DNA of 21,390 nt from Bacteroidaceae bacterium (GCA_017561285.1 JAFZDG010000134.1:1-21390), one strand, 5' to 3'; counted from the stretch's first letter, positions 6,376 to 14,809 are shown. Made by a program: numbers and translations. The notes: generated by a model not told the origin, from the sequence alone.

Positions 6376-7869
6376 ATGGCATACAGAATTCTTACTGCAG
6401 AAGAAGCTGCCTCGTACATCAACCATGATGATAACGTAGGCTTTGGTGGCTTTACCGCTGCCGGTACTCCTAAAGCTACAACTATTGCCTTGGCCAAAAG
6501 AGCCAAAGCAGAGCATGACGCCGGACGACCCTTTAAAATCGGATTGTACACCGGTGCTTCAACCAACGATTATATTGATGGCGAGTTGAGCCGCGTGAAT
6601 GCTATTAAGACACGTACTCCCTATCAATCGCACCCCGATTCGCGCAACCTCATCAATAGTGGCGAAATGCCTTATTATGACTTGCACCTCTCTCATCTCT
6701 CGCAATATCTCCGTTATGGTTATATGGGCAAGATGCACGTTGGTATTATCGAAGCTGCCGATGTGTCGGAAGATGGCGAAATCCTTTTGGGCGCAGGTGT
6801 AGGTATGGCTCCTACCGTATGTGAACTTTGCGACAAACTTATTATTGAGCGCAACCACCACGAGAGCGACAGAATGCGTGGTATGCACGATATTTATACT
6901 CCGCTCGATCCTCCTTATCGTCGCGAAATTCCTATTTATAAGCCCAGCGACCGCATTGGTTCGCCCGTTATCAAAGTTGATCCCAAGAAGATTATCGGTA
7001 TCGTAGAGACCGACTTGACAGATGGCGTTAAGCCCTTCTCTCCCGTTGATGCTATTACATCTAAGATTGGTGAGAACGTATGTAACTTCCTCGCCGGACA
7101 GCTTAAGAGCGGTCTTCTCCCCAAAGAGTTCCTCCCCGTACAATCGGGTGTAGGTAACATTGCCAATGCCGTATTGGGCCAAATGGGCCTTAACCCCGAT
7201 ATTCCCCAATTCCAAATGTACACCGAGGTGGTACAAGACTCGGCTATGGAGTTGATGTTCCAAGGTAAATGTACATTTGCCAGCACATGCGGTATGACAG
7301 TGAGCGACGATATGTTGTCTCGCATCATGGATAACATCTACTACTTCAAAGATAGAGTTATCTTGCGTCCGAGCGAAATCACCAACCACCCCGAGATTGT
7401 ACGCCGTCTCGGTTTGATTACTATGAATACAGCTCTCGAAGCCGACATCTTCGGTAACGTGAACTCTACTCACGTGACCGGTACCAAGATGATGAACGGT
7501 TTGGGCGGTTCGGCCGACTTTACTCGCAATGCCTACCTCTCAATCTTCGCTTGTCCTTCGGTAGCTAAAGGTGGTAAGATTAGCTCTATCGTTCCTATGG
7601 TATCGCACCAAGACCACAGCGAGCACTCGGTAATGGTAATTGCTACCGAGCATGGTGTTGCCGACCTTCGTGCCAAGTCGCCTCGTCAACGTGCTGAGGC
7701 TATCATCGAAAATTGTGCTCACCCCATGTATCGCGAGCTTCTTTGGGATTACCTCAAGATGTCGAGAGGTGGTCACACTCCTCACACTCTCAAGGCTGCA
7801 TTTGCATTCCACACAGAGTTCCTCGAGTCGGGCGATATGACTAAGACCGATCTCTCTAAATATATGTAA
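6376..7869 (+). CDS. Acetyl-CoA hydrolase/transferase family; probable succinate/acetate CoA-transferase
   Basis: Encodes 497 residues, matching class I CoA-transferases of the Cat1/AarC/Ach1 group, which move CoA between succinate, acetate or propionate. Visible blocks are QSGVGNIANAVL (256-267), FQMYTEVVQDS (279-289) with the predicted catalytic Glu284 that forms the glutamyl-CoA intermediate, DIFGNVNSTHVTGTKMMNG (357-375), and the glycine-rich GLGGSADFTRN (375-385). The name acetyl-CoA hydrolase is historical for this family. In fermenting Bacteroidales such enzymes serve succinate and propionate formation. Codon choice is richer in C-ending codons than in the neighbours, suggesting strong expression (inference). 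A terminator hairpin follows. Confidence 0.92.
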   Translation: MAYRILTAEEAASYINHDDNVGFGGFTAAGTPKATTIALAKRAKAEHDAGRPFKIGLYTGASTNDYIDGELSRVNAIKTRTPYQSHPDSRNLINSGEMPYYDLHLSHLSQYLRYGYMGKMHVGIIEAADVSEDGEILLGAGVGMAPTVCELCDKLIIERNHHESDRMRGMHDIYTPLDPPYRREIPIYKPSDRIGSPVIKVDPKKIIGIVETDLTDGVKPFSPVDAITSKIGENVCNFLAGQLKSGLLPKEFLPVQSGVGNIANAVLGQMGLNPDIPQFQMYTEVVQDSAMELMFQGKCTFASTCGMTVSDDMLSRIMDNIYYFKDRVILRPSEITNHPEIVRRLGLITMNTALEADIFGNVNSTHVTGTKMMNGLGGSADFTRNAYLSIFACPSVAKGGKISSIVPMVSHQDHSEHSVMVIATEHGVADLRAKSPRQRAEAIIENCAHPMYRELLWDYLKMSRGGHTPHTLKAAFAFHTEFLESGDMTKTDLSKYM

Positions 7870-7892
7870 TAGATATTACTATATATAACAGC

Positions 7893-7928
7893 AAGAGCCG
7901 CCCTCCGATTGGGAGTTGCGGCTCTTTT
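7893..7928 (+). terminator. Intrinsic terminator after the CoA-transferase gene
   Basis: AAGAGCCGC (7893-7901) pairs with GCGGCTCTT (7918-7926), with an inner CTCC/GGAG extension (7903-7906 and 7912-7915) and a TTTT run at 7925-7928. It separates this gene from the convergent efflux operon ending at 7949. Confidence 0.85.
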
Positions 7929-7948
7929 CGTGTATATAAGGAGTATTC

Positions 7949-9052
7949 TTATGCCTGCTTCTTATATGTTAGTGCAGCAAGGGTATTGAAACAAAGGGCA
8001 AAAATACCGAGTGCGACAAAGTTGGGCCATAGCTCAGCAATAGTAGTACCCTTCAAGTATACCGAGCGCAATATCTCTATATAGTATCTTGGTGGCAGAA
8101 TTGTTGTAAACTTCTGAGCCCATTCGGGCATAGAATCTACGGGGGTGAGTAGCCCGCTCATCAACATGAAAATCATAATAAAGAAGAACATTACAAACAT
8201 TGTCTGTTGCATGGTCTCCGAAAAGTTGGCGATAGTAAGGCTGAATCCCGATATCGTGAGGATAAAAAGGGCAGCACCAAGGTATATGGCTCCAACAGAG
8301 CCTACAGGACTGAGACCATAAGCCAGACGTGCCACAAGCATGGCAATTGTCAGGACAAATAGTCCAATAATCCAGTATGGCACAAGTTTCGAGAGGGTGA
8401 ATGTGAGTCGCGAAACAGGTGTTACATTAATCTGCTCAATCGAACCACACTCTTTTTCACCTACTATACTAAGTGCAGGCAAGAATCCACATATAAGGAT
8501 AAAGAGTATAATCATCAGAGCCGGTATCATGTAATGGCGGTAATTGAGTGTCGGGTTATAACGGTTTTCGATAGTAACCAACTCCGACAATTTTGTGGGG
8601 CTCTTTTCTCCACGCAGTTCTGCGAGTGTCCGAGCGATGGTCTGCACAATATATTGCATACCTATGCCACCTTTTGTAGCATTTACGGCATTAGCTGTAA
8701 TACTGATACGTTCGGGAGTAGACACCATTAAGTCACGCTCGAAATGGTCCGGGATTTGCACAATAACATCTACCAACCCCTGCTCCAAGGCATCCATTGC
8801 GAGGGGATATTCGGTCGTGGAGTGTGTGAGTCTGAGGTATTCCGAGGCTTCGATATGCGATGCAATACGTTGTGAGGTGGTTGATCGGTCGAGGTCAACA
8901 ACGGCAACATTGACATTGCGTACATCCATTGTCATGATAAGTGGCATAATCAGCATTATCAATATGGGGAAGGCAATGATGAGCCGAGGGAGAAACGAGT
9001 TGCGTCGAATCTGCAAGAACTCCTTTTGTAACAGTACTATAAATGTACGCAT
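7949..9052 (-). CDS. ABC-2 type permease of multidrug efflux system (YbhR-like)
   Basis: Encodes 367 residues. One N-terminal membrane helix (about 22-42) is followed by a large periplasmic domain (about 45-170) and then about five helices, the ABC-2 permease layout. The cytoplasmic coupling segment VGEKECGSIEQINVTPVSR (197-215) carries the family's EKExG motif. The NVNVAVVDLDRS segment after helix 1 is shared in form with the neighbouring permease, indicating an ancient duplication. The two permeases probably form a heterodimer powered by the two ATPases upstream. Last gene of the seven-gene efflux operon; the gap to the upstream permease gene is 4 bases. Substrate unknown. Confidence 0.9.
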   Translation of the reverse strand: MRTFIVLLQKEFLQIRRNSFLPRLIIAFPILIMLIMPLIMTMDVRNVNVAVVDLDRSTTSQRIASHIEASEYLRLTHSTTEYPLAMDALEQGLVDVIVQIPDHFERDLMVSTPERISITANAVNATKGGIGMQYIVQTIARTLAELRGEKSPTKLSELVTIENRYNPTLNYRHYMIPALMIILFILICGFLPALSIVGEKECGSIEQINVTPVSRLTFTLSKLVPYWIIGLFVLTIAMLVARLAYGLSPVGSVGAIYLGAALFILTISGFSLTIANFSETMQQTMFVMFFFIMIFMLMSGLLTPVDSMPEWAQKFTTILPPRYYIEILRSVYLKGTTIAELWPNFVALGIFALCFNTLAALTYKKQA

Positions 9053-9056
9053 AGTC

Positions 9057-10151
9057 TTATTCCAATTTGTCGTTAAACTTTTTGAGTGACACGCCGAGTA
9101 GTGCGATGGTCATACCAAGCAAAATAGCACAGTTTTTCCACACGGCTACAATTGGTAATCCCTGAATCATCATCTTACGCACAGCATCGATATACCAACG
9201 TGCCGGTACGATATTCGATATCACTTGGAAGAACTTGGGTAGGTTCTCTATAGGGAATAGCATGCCCGATAGCATAAGTATAGGCATCATCATGACTACT
9301 GCCGATATAAGCAGGGCTACTACTTGTGTCTGTGCAATGGTTGATACGAGCAATCCGAGTGAAAGCGACAAGATTAAGTAGAGCAATGATATTGTAAAAA
9401 TACCCCCAACACCGCCCGACATAGGCACCTCGAGCAGATAACGTGCAAGGAGCAATATTGTTACAAGTACCACACATGAGATAGCAAAATATGGTATCAT
9501 CTTGGCAAAAATAATCTTCACCGGACGTACCGGCGATACAAGTAGAACCTCCATAGTACCCACCTCCTTTTCGCGCACTATTGACACCGATGTCATCATT
9601 GCGCATACAAGAATAAAGATAAGTCCCATAATACCCGGCACAAAGTTATAGGCCGATCGCATCTGCGGATTGAATAACATGCGAGTCTCGAACATCGCTT
9701 GTTGTGAGGCTGCACCAAGTAATATACTTTGCAGATACGCCGTAGATGAGCCGGCGGTATTGACATTCGAGGCGTCTGCAATAAGTTGGATAACAGGCTT
9801 TGTTGGAACTCCTGTTGCTGCTTGAGTAACGCCTCTGTCGTAATCCGATGCAAAGACTACAACAGCACTTGCTTTGCCCGAACGAAGGTAGGGGTCAATA
9901 TCGTCGGGCGTAATATAGCCCTTGAAAGTAAAGTATTCGTTTTGTGATAGTCGCTCAACAGCGTCACGTATACCGTCGGTGCGATTGGGTGCAACGACAG
10001 CCACATTGACATTGTTTACCTCGGTTGATATGGCAAACCCAAATAGCACCATAAGCACTACGGGGATAAGCATCACAATAAGCATTGTGCGTGTATCGCG
10101 GAGTATATGCAACGACTCTTTTTTGACGAATGATGCAAAGTTCTGTTTCAT
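9057..10151 (-). CDS. ABC-2 type permease of multidrug efflux system (YbhS-like)
   Basis: Encodes 364 residues with the same layout as the downstream permease: one N-terminal helix (about 22-42), a periplasmic domain beginning NNVNVAVVAPNRTDG (46-60), and five C-terminal helices. The coupling motif VREKEVGTMEVLLVSPVRP (192-210) includes EKEVG. By analogy with YbhS/YbhR of Escherichia coli it should pair with the downstream permease in the inner membrane. The gene lies 5 bases after the second ATPase gene and 4 before the next permease, consistent with one transcript. Confidence 0.9.
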   Translation of the reverse strand: MKQNFASFVKKESLHILRDTRTMLIVMLIPVVLMVLFGFAISTEVNNVNVAVVAPNRTDGIRDAVERLSQNEYFTFKGYITPDDIDPYLRSGKASAVVVFASDYDRGVTQAATGVPTKPVIQLIADASNVNTAGSSTAYLQSILLGAASQQAMFETRMLFNPQMRSAYNFVPGIMGLIFILVCAMMTSVSIVREKEVGTMEVLLVSPVRPVKIIFAKMIPYFAISCVVLVTILLLARYLLEVPMSGGVGGIFTISLLYLILSLSLGLLVSTIAQTQVVALLISAVVMMMPILMLSGMLFPIENLPKFFQVISNIVPARWYIDAVRKMMIQGLPIVAVWKNCAILLGMTIALLGVSLKKFNDKLE

Positions 10152-10156
10152 CCCGG

Positions 10157-10897
10157 TTATTCTCCTCTCTGTGCGCCACGAGCCAGTATGCGAAATACTT
10201 CGTCCATAGACTCTGCGGCAAATTGTTGTTTAAGGCGGGTAGGGGTGTCAAGTGCTTGTACCTTACCATCTACCATTATCGATACTCTTGTGCAATATTC
10301 CGCCTCGTCCATATAGTGAGTGGTTACAAATATTGTTGTGCCACTTTCGGCGGCTTCGTATATCATCTCCCAAAATTGACGACGCGTAATGGGGTCGACT
10401 CCTCCTGTAGGTTCGTCCAGAAAAACTACTTCAGGGCGATGTATCGTAGCGATGGCAAATGATAGTTTTTGTTTCCAACCTAATGGCAACGAGCCTACCA
10501 ATGTATTGCATTCCGATGAAAAATTCAGGCGTTCGAGCAGTTCGGTTGCTCGTTGCTCGGTTTGGCTCTTGTTCAGTCCGTAAATACCCGCAAACAGGCG
10601 CATATTTTCCCATACGGTCAGGTCGTTATAGAGCGAAAAACGCTGACTCATGTATCCGATGTGACGTTTTATCTGCTCTCCCTCGTGCATTATATCGTAG
10701 CCGGCTACCGAACCTTTGCCCGATGTGGGATAACTCAGTCCGCACAGCATACGCATAGCGGTCGTTTTACCCGCTCCGTTTGCTCCCATGAAGCCAAATA
10801 TTTCGCCTCGATAAACATCGAAAGAGATACGATCGACAGCCGTAAAGTTGCCGAAACGCTTGCTCAGTTCGCGTACCGATATAACTATATCGTTCAT
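10157..10897 (-). CDS. ABC transporter ATPase B (matches the second half of YbhF); degenerate signature motif
   Basis: Encodes 246 residues, a single ABC nucleotide-binding domain. Walker A is GANGAGKTT (38-46), the Q-loop Gln is Q85 (YMSQRFSLY), Walker B is VVFLDEP (157-163) with Glu162, and the H-loop His is H194 (VTTHYMDEAE). The signature, normally LSGGQ/M, reads LPLGW (137-141). I recall this type of change from the second ABC half of YbhF. It needs ATPase A (next gene upstream), whose signature is intact, to make a working site. The start ATG overlaps the stop of ATPase A by four bases (ATGA), which suggests translational coupling and roughly equal amounts. Confidence 0.93.
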   Translation of the reverse strand: MNDIVISVRELSKRFGNFTAVDRISFDVYRGEIFGFMGANGAGKTTAMRMLCGLSYPTSGKGSVAGYDIMHEGEQIKRHIGYMSQRFSLYNDLTVWENMRLFAGIYGLNKSQTEQRATELLERLNFSSECNTLVGSLPLGWKQKLSFAIATIHRPEVVFLDEPTGGVDPITRRQFWEMIYEAAESGTTIFVTTHYMDEAEYCTRVSIMVDGKVQALDTPTRLKQQFAAESMDEVFRILARGAQRGE

Positions 10898-11793
10898 CGT
10901 TTCATCAGTTTTATAAACATATCCTCAATTGTAGGTGCAGTGCGTATAATCTGCAACCCCTCTATGTCGCCAAGTTGAGCCACGAATTTTGCCTCGTCAA
11001 ACTCTTCACGCGCAACCAAATGGTGCTTTTCACCAAAGGGATAGCAATCCTCAACGCCATCGGCTGTGCGGGCCTTTTCGAGTAGAGCAAACATATTCTT
11101 GGCGCTGATACCATATAGTTGTTTATCAAATCCGCGCACAATACCCTCGGGGGTATCGATTTTCAGGATGCGTCCTTCGTTGCAGAGAGCAATGCGGTCG
11201 CAACGCGATGCTTCATCCATATATGGAGTAGAGACGAGAATGGTTATACCACGCTCTTTCAACTCCGACAACATGTCCCATAACTCACTGCGCGATACCG
11301 CATCGACACCCGTTGTCGGCTCATCAAGAAACAGTACATTGGGGCGATGAATAAGTGCACAAGAGAGTGCAAGTTTCTGTTTCATACCACCCGATAACTT
11401 CCCGGCGCGGCGTGTGCGGAATGGCTCTATTTGCTTGTATATAGGTGCAATAAGATCGTATGAATCCTCAATGGTTACACCAAATAGGGCGGCAAAGAAC
11501 TGTAAATTCTCCTCTACCGACAGGTCGGGGTAGAGCGAGAAGCGTCCGGGCATATAACCCACACGCGAGCGTATGGCAAGATAATCTTTTGCTGTATCGC
11601 AGCCATTCACCTCTGCACTACCCGAATCGGGGTTAAGAAGGGTTGTCAGTAGACGAAACAGCGTGGTCTTGCCCGCTCCATCCGGCCCGATAAGGCCGAA
11701 CAATTCACCTCGCTCGACCGAGAACGATACGCTGTCGAGGGCCTGTACCTTACCGTAGCTTTTCGATAGATTATGTACTTCAATAGCACTCAT
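10894..11793 (-). CDS. ABC transporter ATPase A (matches the first half of YbhF); Q-loop and H-loop residues replaced
   Basis: Encodes 299 residues: an ABC nucleotide-binding domain followed by a C-terminal extension of about 80 residues. Walker A is GPDGAGKTT (36-44), the signature is LSGGM (133-137), and Walker B is VLFLDEP (153-159) with the catalytic Glu present. The H-loop His is replaced by Pro190 (VSTPYMDEAS, codon CCA) and the Q-loop Gln by Gly83 (YMPGRFSLY). Its own Walker site is therefore probably non-hydrolytic, while its signature should complete the site of ATPase B. The gene starts one base after the HlyD-like gene stop and overlaps ATPase B by 4 bases. Confidence 0.93.
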   Translation of the reverse strand: MSAIEVHNLSKSYGKVQALDSVSFSVERGELFGLIGPDGAGKTTLFRLLTTLLNPDSGSAEVNGCDTAKDYLAIRSRVGYMPGRFSLYPDLSVEENLQFFAALFGVTIEDSYDLIAPIYKQIEPFRTRRAGKLSGGMKQKLALSCALIHRPNVLFLDEPTTGVDAVSRSELWDMLSELKERGITILVSTPYMDEASRCDRIALCNEGRILKIDTPEGIVRGFDKQLYGISAKNMFALLEKARTADGVEDCYPFGEKHHLVAREEFDEAKFVAQLGDIEGLQIIRTAPTIEDMFIKLMKR

Positions 11794-11794
11794 G

Positions 11795-12679
11795 TTACAA
11801 CACTACTTCACCGGCTAAGCCAATCTTTAATCGGCCATCATTCTTTACTGCAATCTTTACGGCATATACCAGATTGGCACGCGAGTCCTTTGTTTGGATG
11901 GTCTTGGGAGTAAACTCACTCTCTGACGAGATCCATGCAATACGGCCCTCATAGTCATATCGCTCTTCACCACCAAAATCGGCAATAACCTTAACTGTAT
12001 CCCCCAATTTAATATGGGCAAGTTGGTCGGAAGTGAAGTATGCACGAAGGTAGATGTTGTCGAGGTCGGCAATCTTCATCAGAGGTTTGCCCATGCTTGC
12101 AAGTTCTCCCGCTTGGGCATATTTCACCAGCACTGTACCATCTACGGGAGAGGTGATACGACACTTTGATATACGGTCGTTGAGTGCGGCGATTTGAGCC
12201 TCCATCGCCGTTGAGTTGTTGTTGATAGTTGTAGTGTTTTTGTCGAGTGTCGATAGTGTGGCTTCGAGTTGACTTTCCAACACCTTGACATGAGCATTGA
12301 TGTCGTCATACTGCTTTTGTGTTGCAGCACCATCACGAAGCATATTTTCAACACGTTTCAGTTCGCTCTTTTGCTTGGCAATCTGTTCGCGTAACGAAGC
12401 CACTTGCTTTTTTATGTCGGGTCGCGAACCAAGGAGTGCCGATTGTTGGGCAGTGAGCTGTTTACGTTGCAGATAGAGTTGCAGGCTGTCAATAGTGCCT
12501 ATTGTCTTATTTGCCTCGATTGTCATACCCTCTTCAATGTCAAAATTGAGAATTTTTCCGTTCGCTTCAGCCGACACGACTACCTCGGTAGCCTCAAATG
12601 TACCTTGTGCATCGAACTCAGTTTTTGTGCCACATGATACAGCGAGTATCGTAGCGCAGATATATACCATTCGTTTCAT
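11795..12679 (-). CDS. HlyD-family periplasmic adaptor lipoprotein (YbhG-like)
   Basis: Encodes 294 residues. The N-terminus MKRMVYICATILAVSCGTK looks like a lipoprotein signal with acylation at Cys16, although Ala at -3 is not the most common residue. Next come the first lipoyl half (about 28-64, VVVSAEANGKILNFDIEEG) and a long coiled-coil hairpin (about 65-172, rich in Gln, Lys, Glu and Leu). The second lipoyl half (about 173-205, CRITSPVDGTVLVKYAQAGE) and a beta-barrel domain follow. Such adaptors join the inner-membrane permeases to a TolC channel; the operon supplies both. It lies 3 bases after the TolC-like gene and 1 before ATPase A. Confidence 0.92.
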   Translation of the reverse strand: MKRMVYICATILAVSCGTKTEFDAQGTFEATEVVVSAEANGKILNFDIEEGMTIEANKTIGTIDSLQLYLQRKQLTAQQSALLGSRPDIKKQVASLREQIAKQKSELKRVENMLRDGAATQKQYDDINAHVKVLESQLEATLSTLDKNTTTINNNSTAMEAQIAALNDRISKCRITSPVDGTVLVKYAQAGELASMGKPLMKIADLDNIYLRAYFTSDQLAHIKLGDTVKVIADFGGEERYDYEGRIAWISSESEFTPKTIQTKDSRANLVYAVKIAVKNDGRLKIGLAGEVVL

Positions 12680-12682
12680 ATC

Positions 12683-13960
12683 TTATTGATTTAGAGTTGT
12701 TTTTAGTCTGTATGTAGCTTGTAAAAGTTCTATTTCGTGGGTGCTGCGAGCAAGTATGGCATTGGTCTCGTCGGTAATTTTACGCAACAGGTCGGTTGCA
12801 TCAATCACTCCGTTTTCCAGTTGCGACTCGGCTGCCACACGTACCCTGCGACGCAATTCGACAATGCGTACATCGTCTTCGACAGCCTTCTGCAGTCGGG
12901 CTATTTCGCCATCGTCTTGTGTTGTCTGCATCTGTGTATTAAAGAGAAATACATCGCGTTGCACGGCAATCTGTTGCTTGGCAATGTTGAGTTTTTCGAG
13001 ATTGTTTTTCTGCGTATAAAAGGCGCTAATGTTCCATGCCATGCGCACACCTACGATAGCATTTAACGACCAATCTGACGATACCATACTCTTAAACATG
13101 TCCATGCCCGGATAGCCATAATACCCCTGAGCAAAAGCTGTGAAGCGGGGCATGACAGAGGCGTTTATAGCCCTGCGTTGTGCTTCCAGCTTGTTCTCTT
13201 GTGCCTCGAACAATGTTAACTCCGGCCGTGCTGAAATGCGTGAAGTTACCTCCGGCATAGTGGGTCGCTCCAACACTTCCGATGTAAGTTGCTGTCCGAT
13301 AAATACCTCCAATATATGGCGATAGCTTGTACGCGATGACTCAACTTGTCCGAGTGTTTGACGTGCCGATAGGAGTTCTGCCTCAATAGCATCGACGTCG
13401 GCTTGCATTGCAATGCCATTATTATAATATGTACGCATGCGTGCGAGATTACTCTCTAATACTTCTATGAATGCTTGGGTTTGTGCATGGCGTTCATCAA
13501 GAAGTAAGATACCAAAGTATATATTGTCTACTCGTGCTTGTAGGTCGTATAACGAGACATCCACGCGACTACGTTGTTCTGAGGCTTCAGCATCGGCAAT
13601 GGCACGATTGGCTTTTGACACACCTCCATCCCAAATGTTTTGAGTCACATCGATGGCTACTTTATATTGGTCTTTGCGTATACCTACCATTTCAAGACCG
13701 TTGGCTTGCAATATCGAACTGAGTACTTCGGGGTAGGTGGGAGTTGCCGATTGATAGGTAGCCTGTCCCGAGAGCATCACTTGAGGTATCCACGCTCGCG
13801 ATGCATTTGAAAGGTTGTACTGCTCGGTCTGTGAAATAAGGTCGTATTGCCTTATTTCGGGGTAGTGCTCTTGTGCAAGACGACGACATTCGTCCAGCGA
13901 TTGCGCACCTGTACTTGTTACACACACAGCGACGAGCAGTGTAAGTAAAGTCTGTTTCAT
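12683..13960 (-). CDS. TolC-family outer-membrane efflux channel
   Basis: Encodes 425 residues. There is a clear signal peptide (MKQTLLTLLVAVCVTSTGAQS, cleavage probably near residue 19) and then two repeated helical blocks typical of outer-membrane efflux proteins: alanine-, glutamine- and glutamate-rich helices, with segments such as RAIADAEASEQRSRVDVSLY and ENGVIDATDLLRKITDETN. The mature part would trimerise into an outer-membrane barrel with a periplasmic helical tunnel contacting the HlyD-like adaptor. It is the first structural gene after the TetR regulator (3-base gap). The presence of its own channel distinguishes this operon from E. coli ybhGFSR, which lacks an adjacent tolC. Confidence 0.92.
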   Translation of the reverse strand: MKQTLLTLLVAVCVTSTGAQSLDECRRLAQEHYPEIRQYDLISQTEQYNLSNASRAWIPQVMLSGQATYQSATPTYPEVLSSILQANGLEMVGIRKDQYKVAIDVTQNIWDGGVSKANRAIADAEASEQRSRVDVSLYDLQARVDNIYFGILLLDERHAQTQAFIEVLESNLARMRTYYNNGIAMQADVDAIEAELLSARQTLGQVESSRTSYRHILEVFIGQQLTSEVLERPTMPEVTSRISARPELTLFEAQENKLEAQRRAINASVMPRFTAFAQGYYGYPGMDMFKSMVSSDWSLNAIVGVRMAWNISAFYTQKNNLEKLNIAKQQIAVQRDVFLFNTQMQTTQDDGEIARLQKAVEDDVRIVELRRRVRVAAESQLENGVIDATDLLRKITDETNAILARSTHEIELLQATYRLKTTLNQ

Positions 13961-13963
13961 AAC

Positions 13964-14590
13964 TTATTGCTTTTTGATTCGTTTCATAATGGTTTCAATG
14001 TTTTCAGCCTTACGTGCTGCCAAGAATTTGTCGCGGTCGGCCATCAACTCGCCCATCAGGGGTTCCATAAACGGATATGCGAGGAAGGTAAAGATGTTCA
14101 TCGACATGATGCTGATGAGTATCATCTTTACGTCGACCCTTTCCATTTCACCACGCTCGGCGGCTCGATTTACTTCGAATTGTAAATCATGAAAAATCGT
14201 CTCAATAATCAAGGATATGCGCTTATATAATACCTCGTAGTGTTCGGGTCTGGTAACGATTTCGTTAATTATAAAGCGGGGTAAGAGAGGGTTTTCGGCA
14301 ACAAAGTCAAAATGGGCAGAGATACCACCCTTGATACGCTCAACAATCGGTAGCGATGGGTCGCCCATAATTGCGAACATTGAGTGCGACATCGTGGCAA
14401 ACTTTTCATCAACGATGCGTTCGAATAGTTGCTCTTTGGTGCGGAAGTAGTAGTGCAGCATGGCATGTGTAACTCCTGCAGCTTTTGCTATCGAGGTCGT
14501 ACGTGCCCCATCGTAGCCCTTTGTCAAAAACTCCTGCTCGGCAGCGATAAGTATTTGACACTCTTTGTTTTGTTTCTCTTTATTATCCAT
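13964..14590 (-). CDS. TetR/AcrR-family transcriptional regulator of the efflux operon
   Basis: Encodes 208 residues. The N-terminal helix-turn-helix domain (about 10-56) shows TTSIAKAAGVTHAMLHYYF (31-49) followed by RTKEQLFERIV (50-60), the classical TetR DNA-binding block. The C-terminal part (about 70-208) is helical and should bind an inducing ligand and form the dimer. The ATG at 14590 was chosen; a TTG at 14608 is in frame but lies inside the operator palindrome. As first gene of the operon it probably represses its own synthesis through the double palindrome at 14601-14630. E. coli CecR (YbiH) has the same relation to ybhGFSR. Confidence 0.92.
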   Translation of the reverse strand: MDNKEKQNKECQILIAAEQEFLTKGYDGARTTSIAKAAGVTHAMLHYYFRTKEQLFERIVDEKFATMSHSMFAIMGDPSLPIVERIKGGISAHFDFVAENPLLPRFIINEIVTRPEHYEVLYKRISLIIETIFHDLQFEVNRAAERGEMERVDVKMILISIMSMNIFTFLAYPFMEPLMGELMADRDKFLAARKAENIETIMKRIKKQ

Positions 14591-14600
14591 CGTTTTACTA

Positions 14601-14630
14601 TTAAACAATATTGTTTAACAATTTTGTTAA
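14601..14630. promoter_or_regulatory. Probable TetR operator: two overlapping palindromes
   Basis: TTAAACAATATTGTTTAA (14601-14618) is a perfect 18-bp palindrome. It overlaps TTAACAATTTTGTTAA (14615-14630), with 7-bp arms around two bases. The dyad centres are 13 bp apart, suggesting two repressor dimers side by side. The site covers the predicted transcription start of the tetR-led operon. Confidence 0.75.
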
Positions 14631-14632
14631 TA

Positions 14633-14663
14633 CAAAAGTATGAAGAAAATTTTATTATGCAAA
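14633..14663 (-). promoter_or_regulatory. Promoter of the efflux operon (tetR to permeases)
   Basis: On the minus strand TTTG (14663-14660) and TACTTTTG (14640-14633) match the Bacteroidota -33 and -7 elements exactly, with a 19-base spacer. Transcription should begin near 14626, within the TetR operator, about 35 bases before the tetR ATG. Confidence 0.8.
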
Positions 14664-14689
14664 TAAAATCTACAATTTTTATCCATTCA

Positions 14690-14726
14690 CAAAAAATAAT
14701 CCGCTGTAGTTCCTAACCACAACGGA
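14690..14726 (-). terminator. Intrinsic terminator after the amino-acid antiporter gene
   Basis: A hairpin at 14700-14726 (TCCG-TGT-GTT arms against AAC-ACA-CGGA, with two mismatches) is followed on the minus strand by GGATTATTTTTTG (14702-14690). It lies 84 bases after the antiporter stop and separates that gene from the efflux promoter. Confidence 0.7.
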
Positions 14727-14809
14727 CTATTATAGGTATAGAAATAATTTTATTTACTTCCGGCAATAGGCTTTCTTAATTTATATTGCTTTCTTATAGT
14801 AGTGCCTTA

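Noticed and set aside
6559..7473. A 304-codon open frame on the minus strand, antisense to the CoA-transferase gene
   Set aside because: It lies wholly inside a well-conserved plus-strand gene, has no promoter or family features, and reflects the biased codon use of that gene.
10894..10897. The 4-base overlap between the two ATPase genes as a frameshift splitting one YbhF-like gene
   Set aside because: Each reading frame has a proper start and stop and a full ABC domain; ATGA overlap is normal translational coupling.
14591..14608. Upstream TTG start for the TetR gene, giving six extra residues
   Set aside because: It falls inside the perfect operator palindrome; the ATG at 14590 gives a normal TetR N-terminus.
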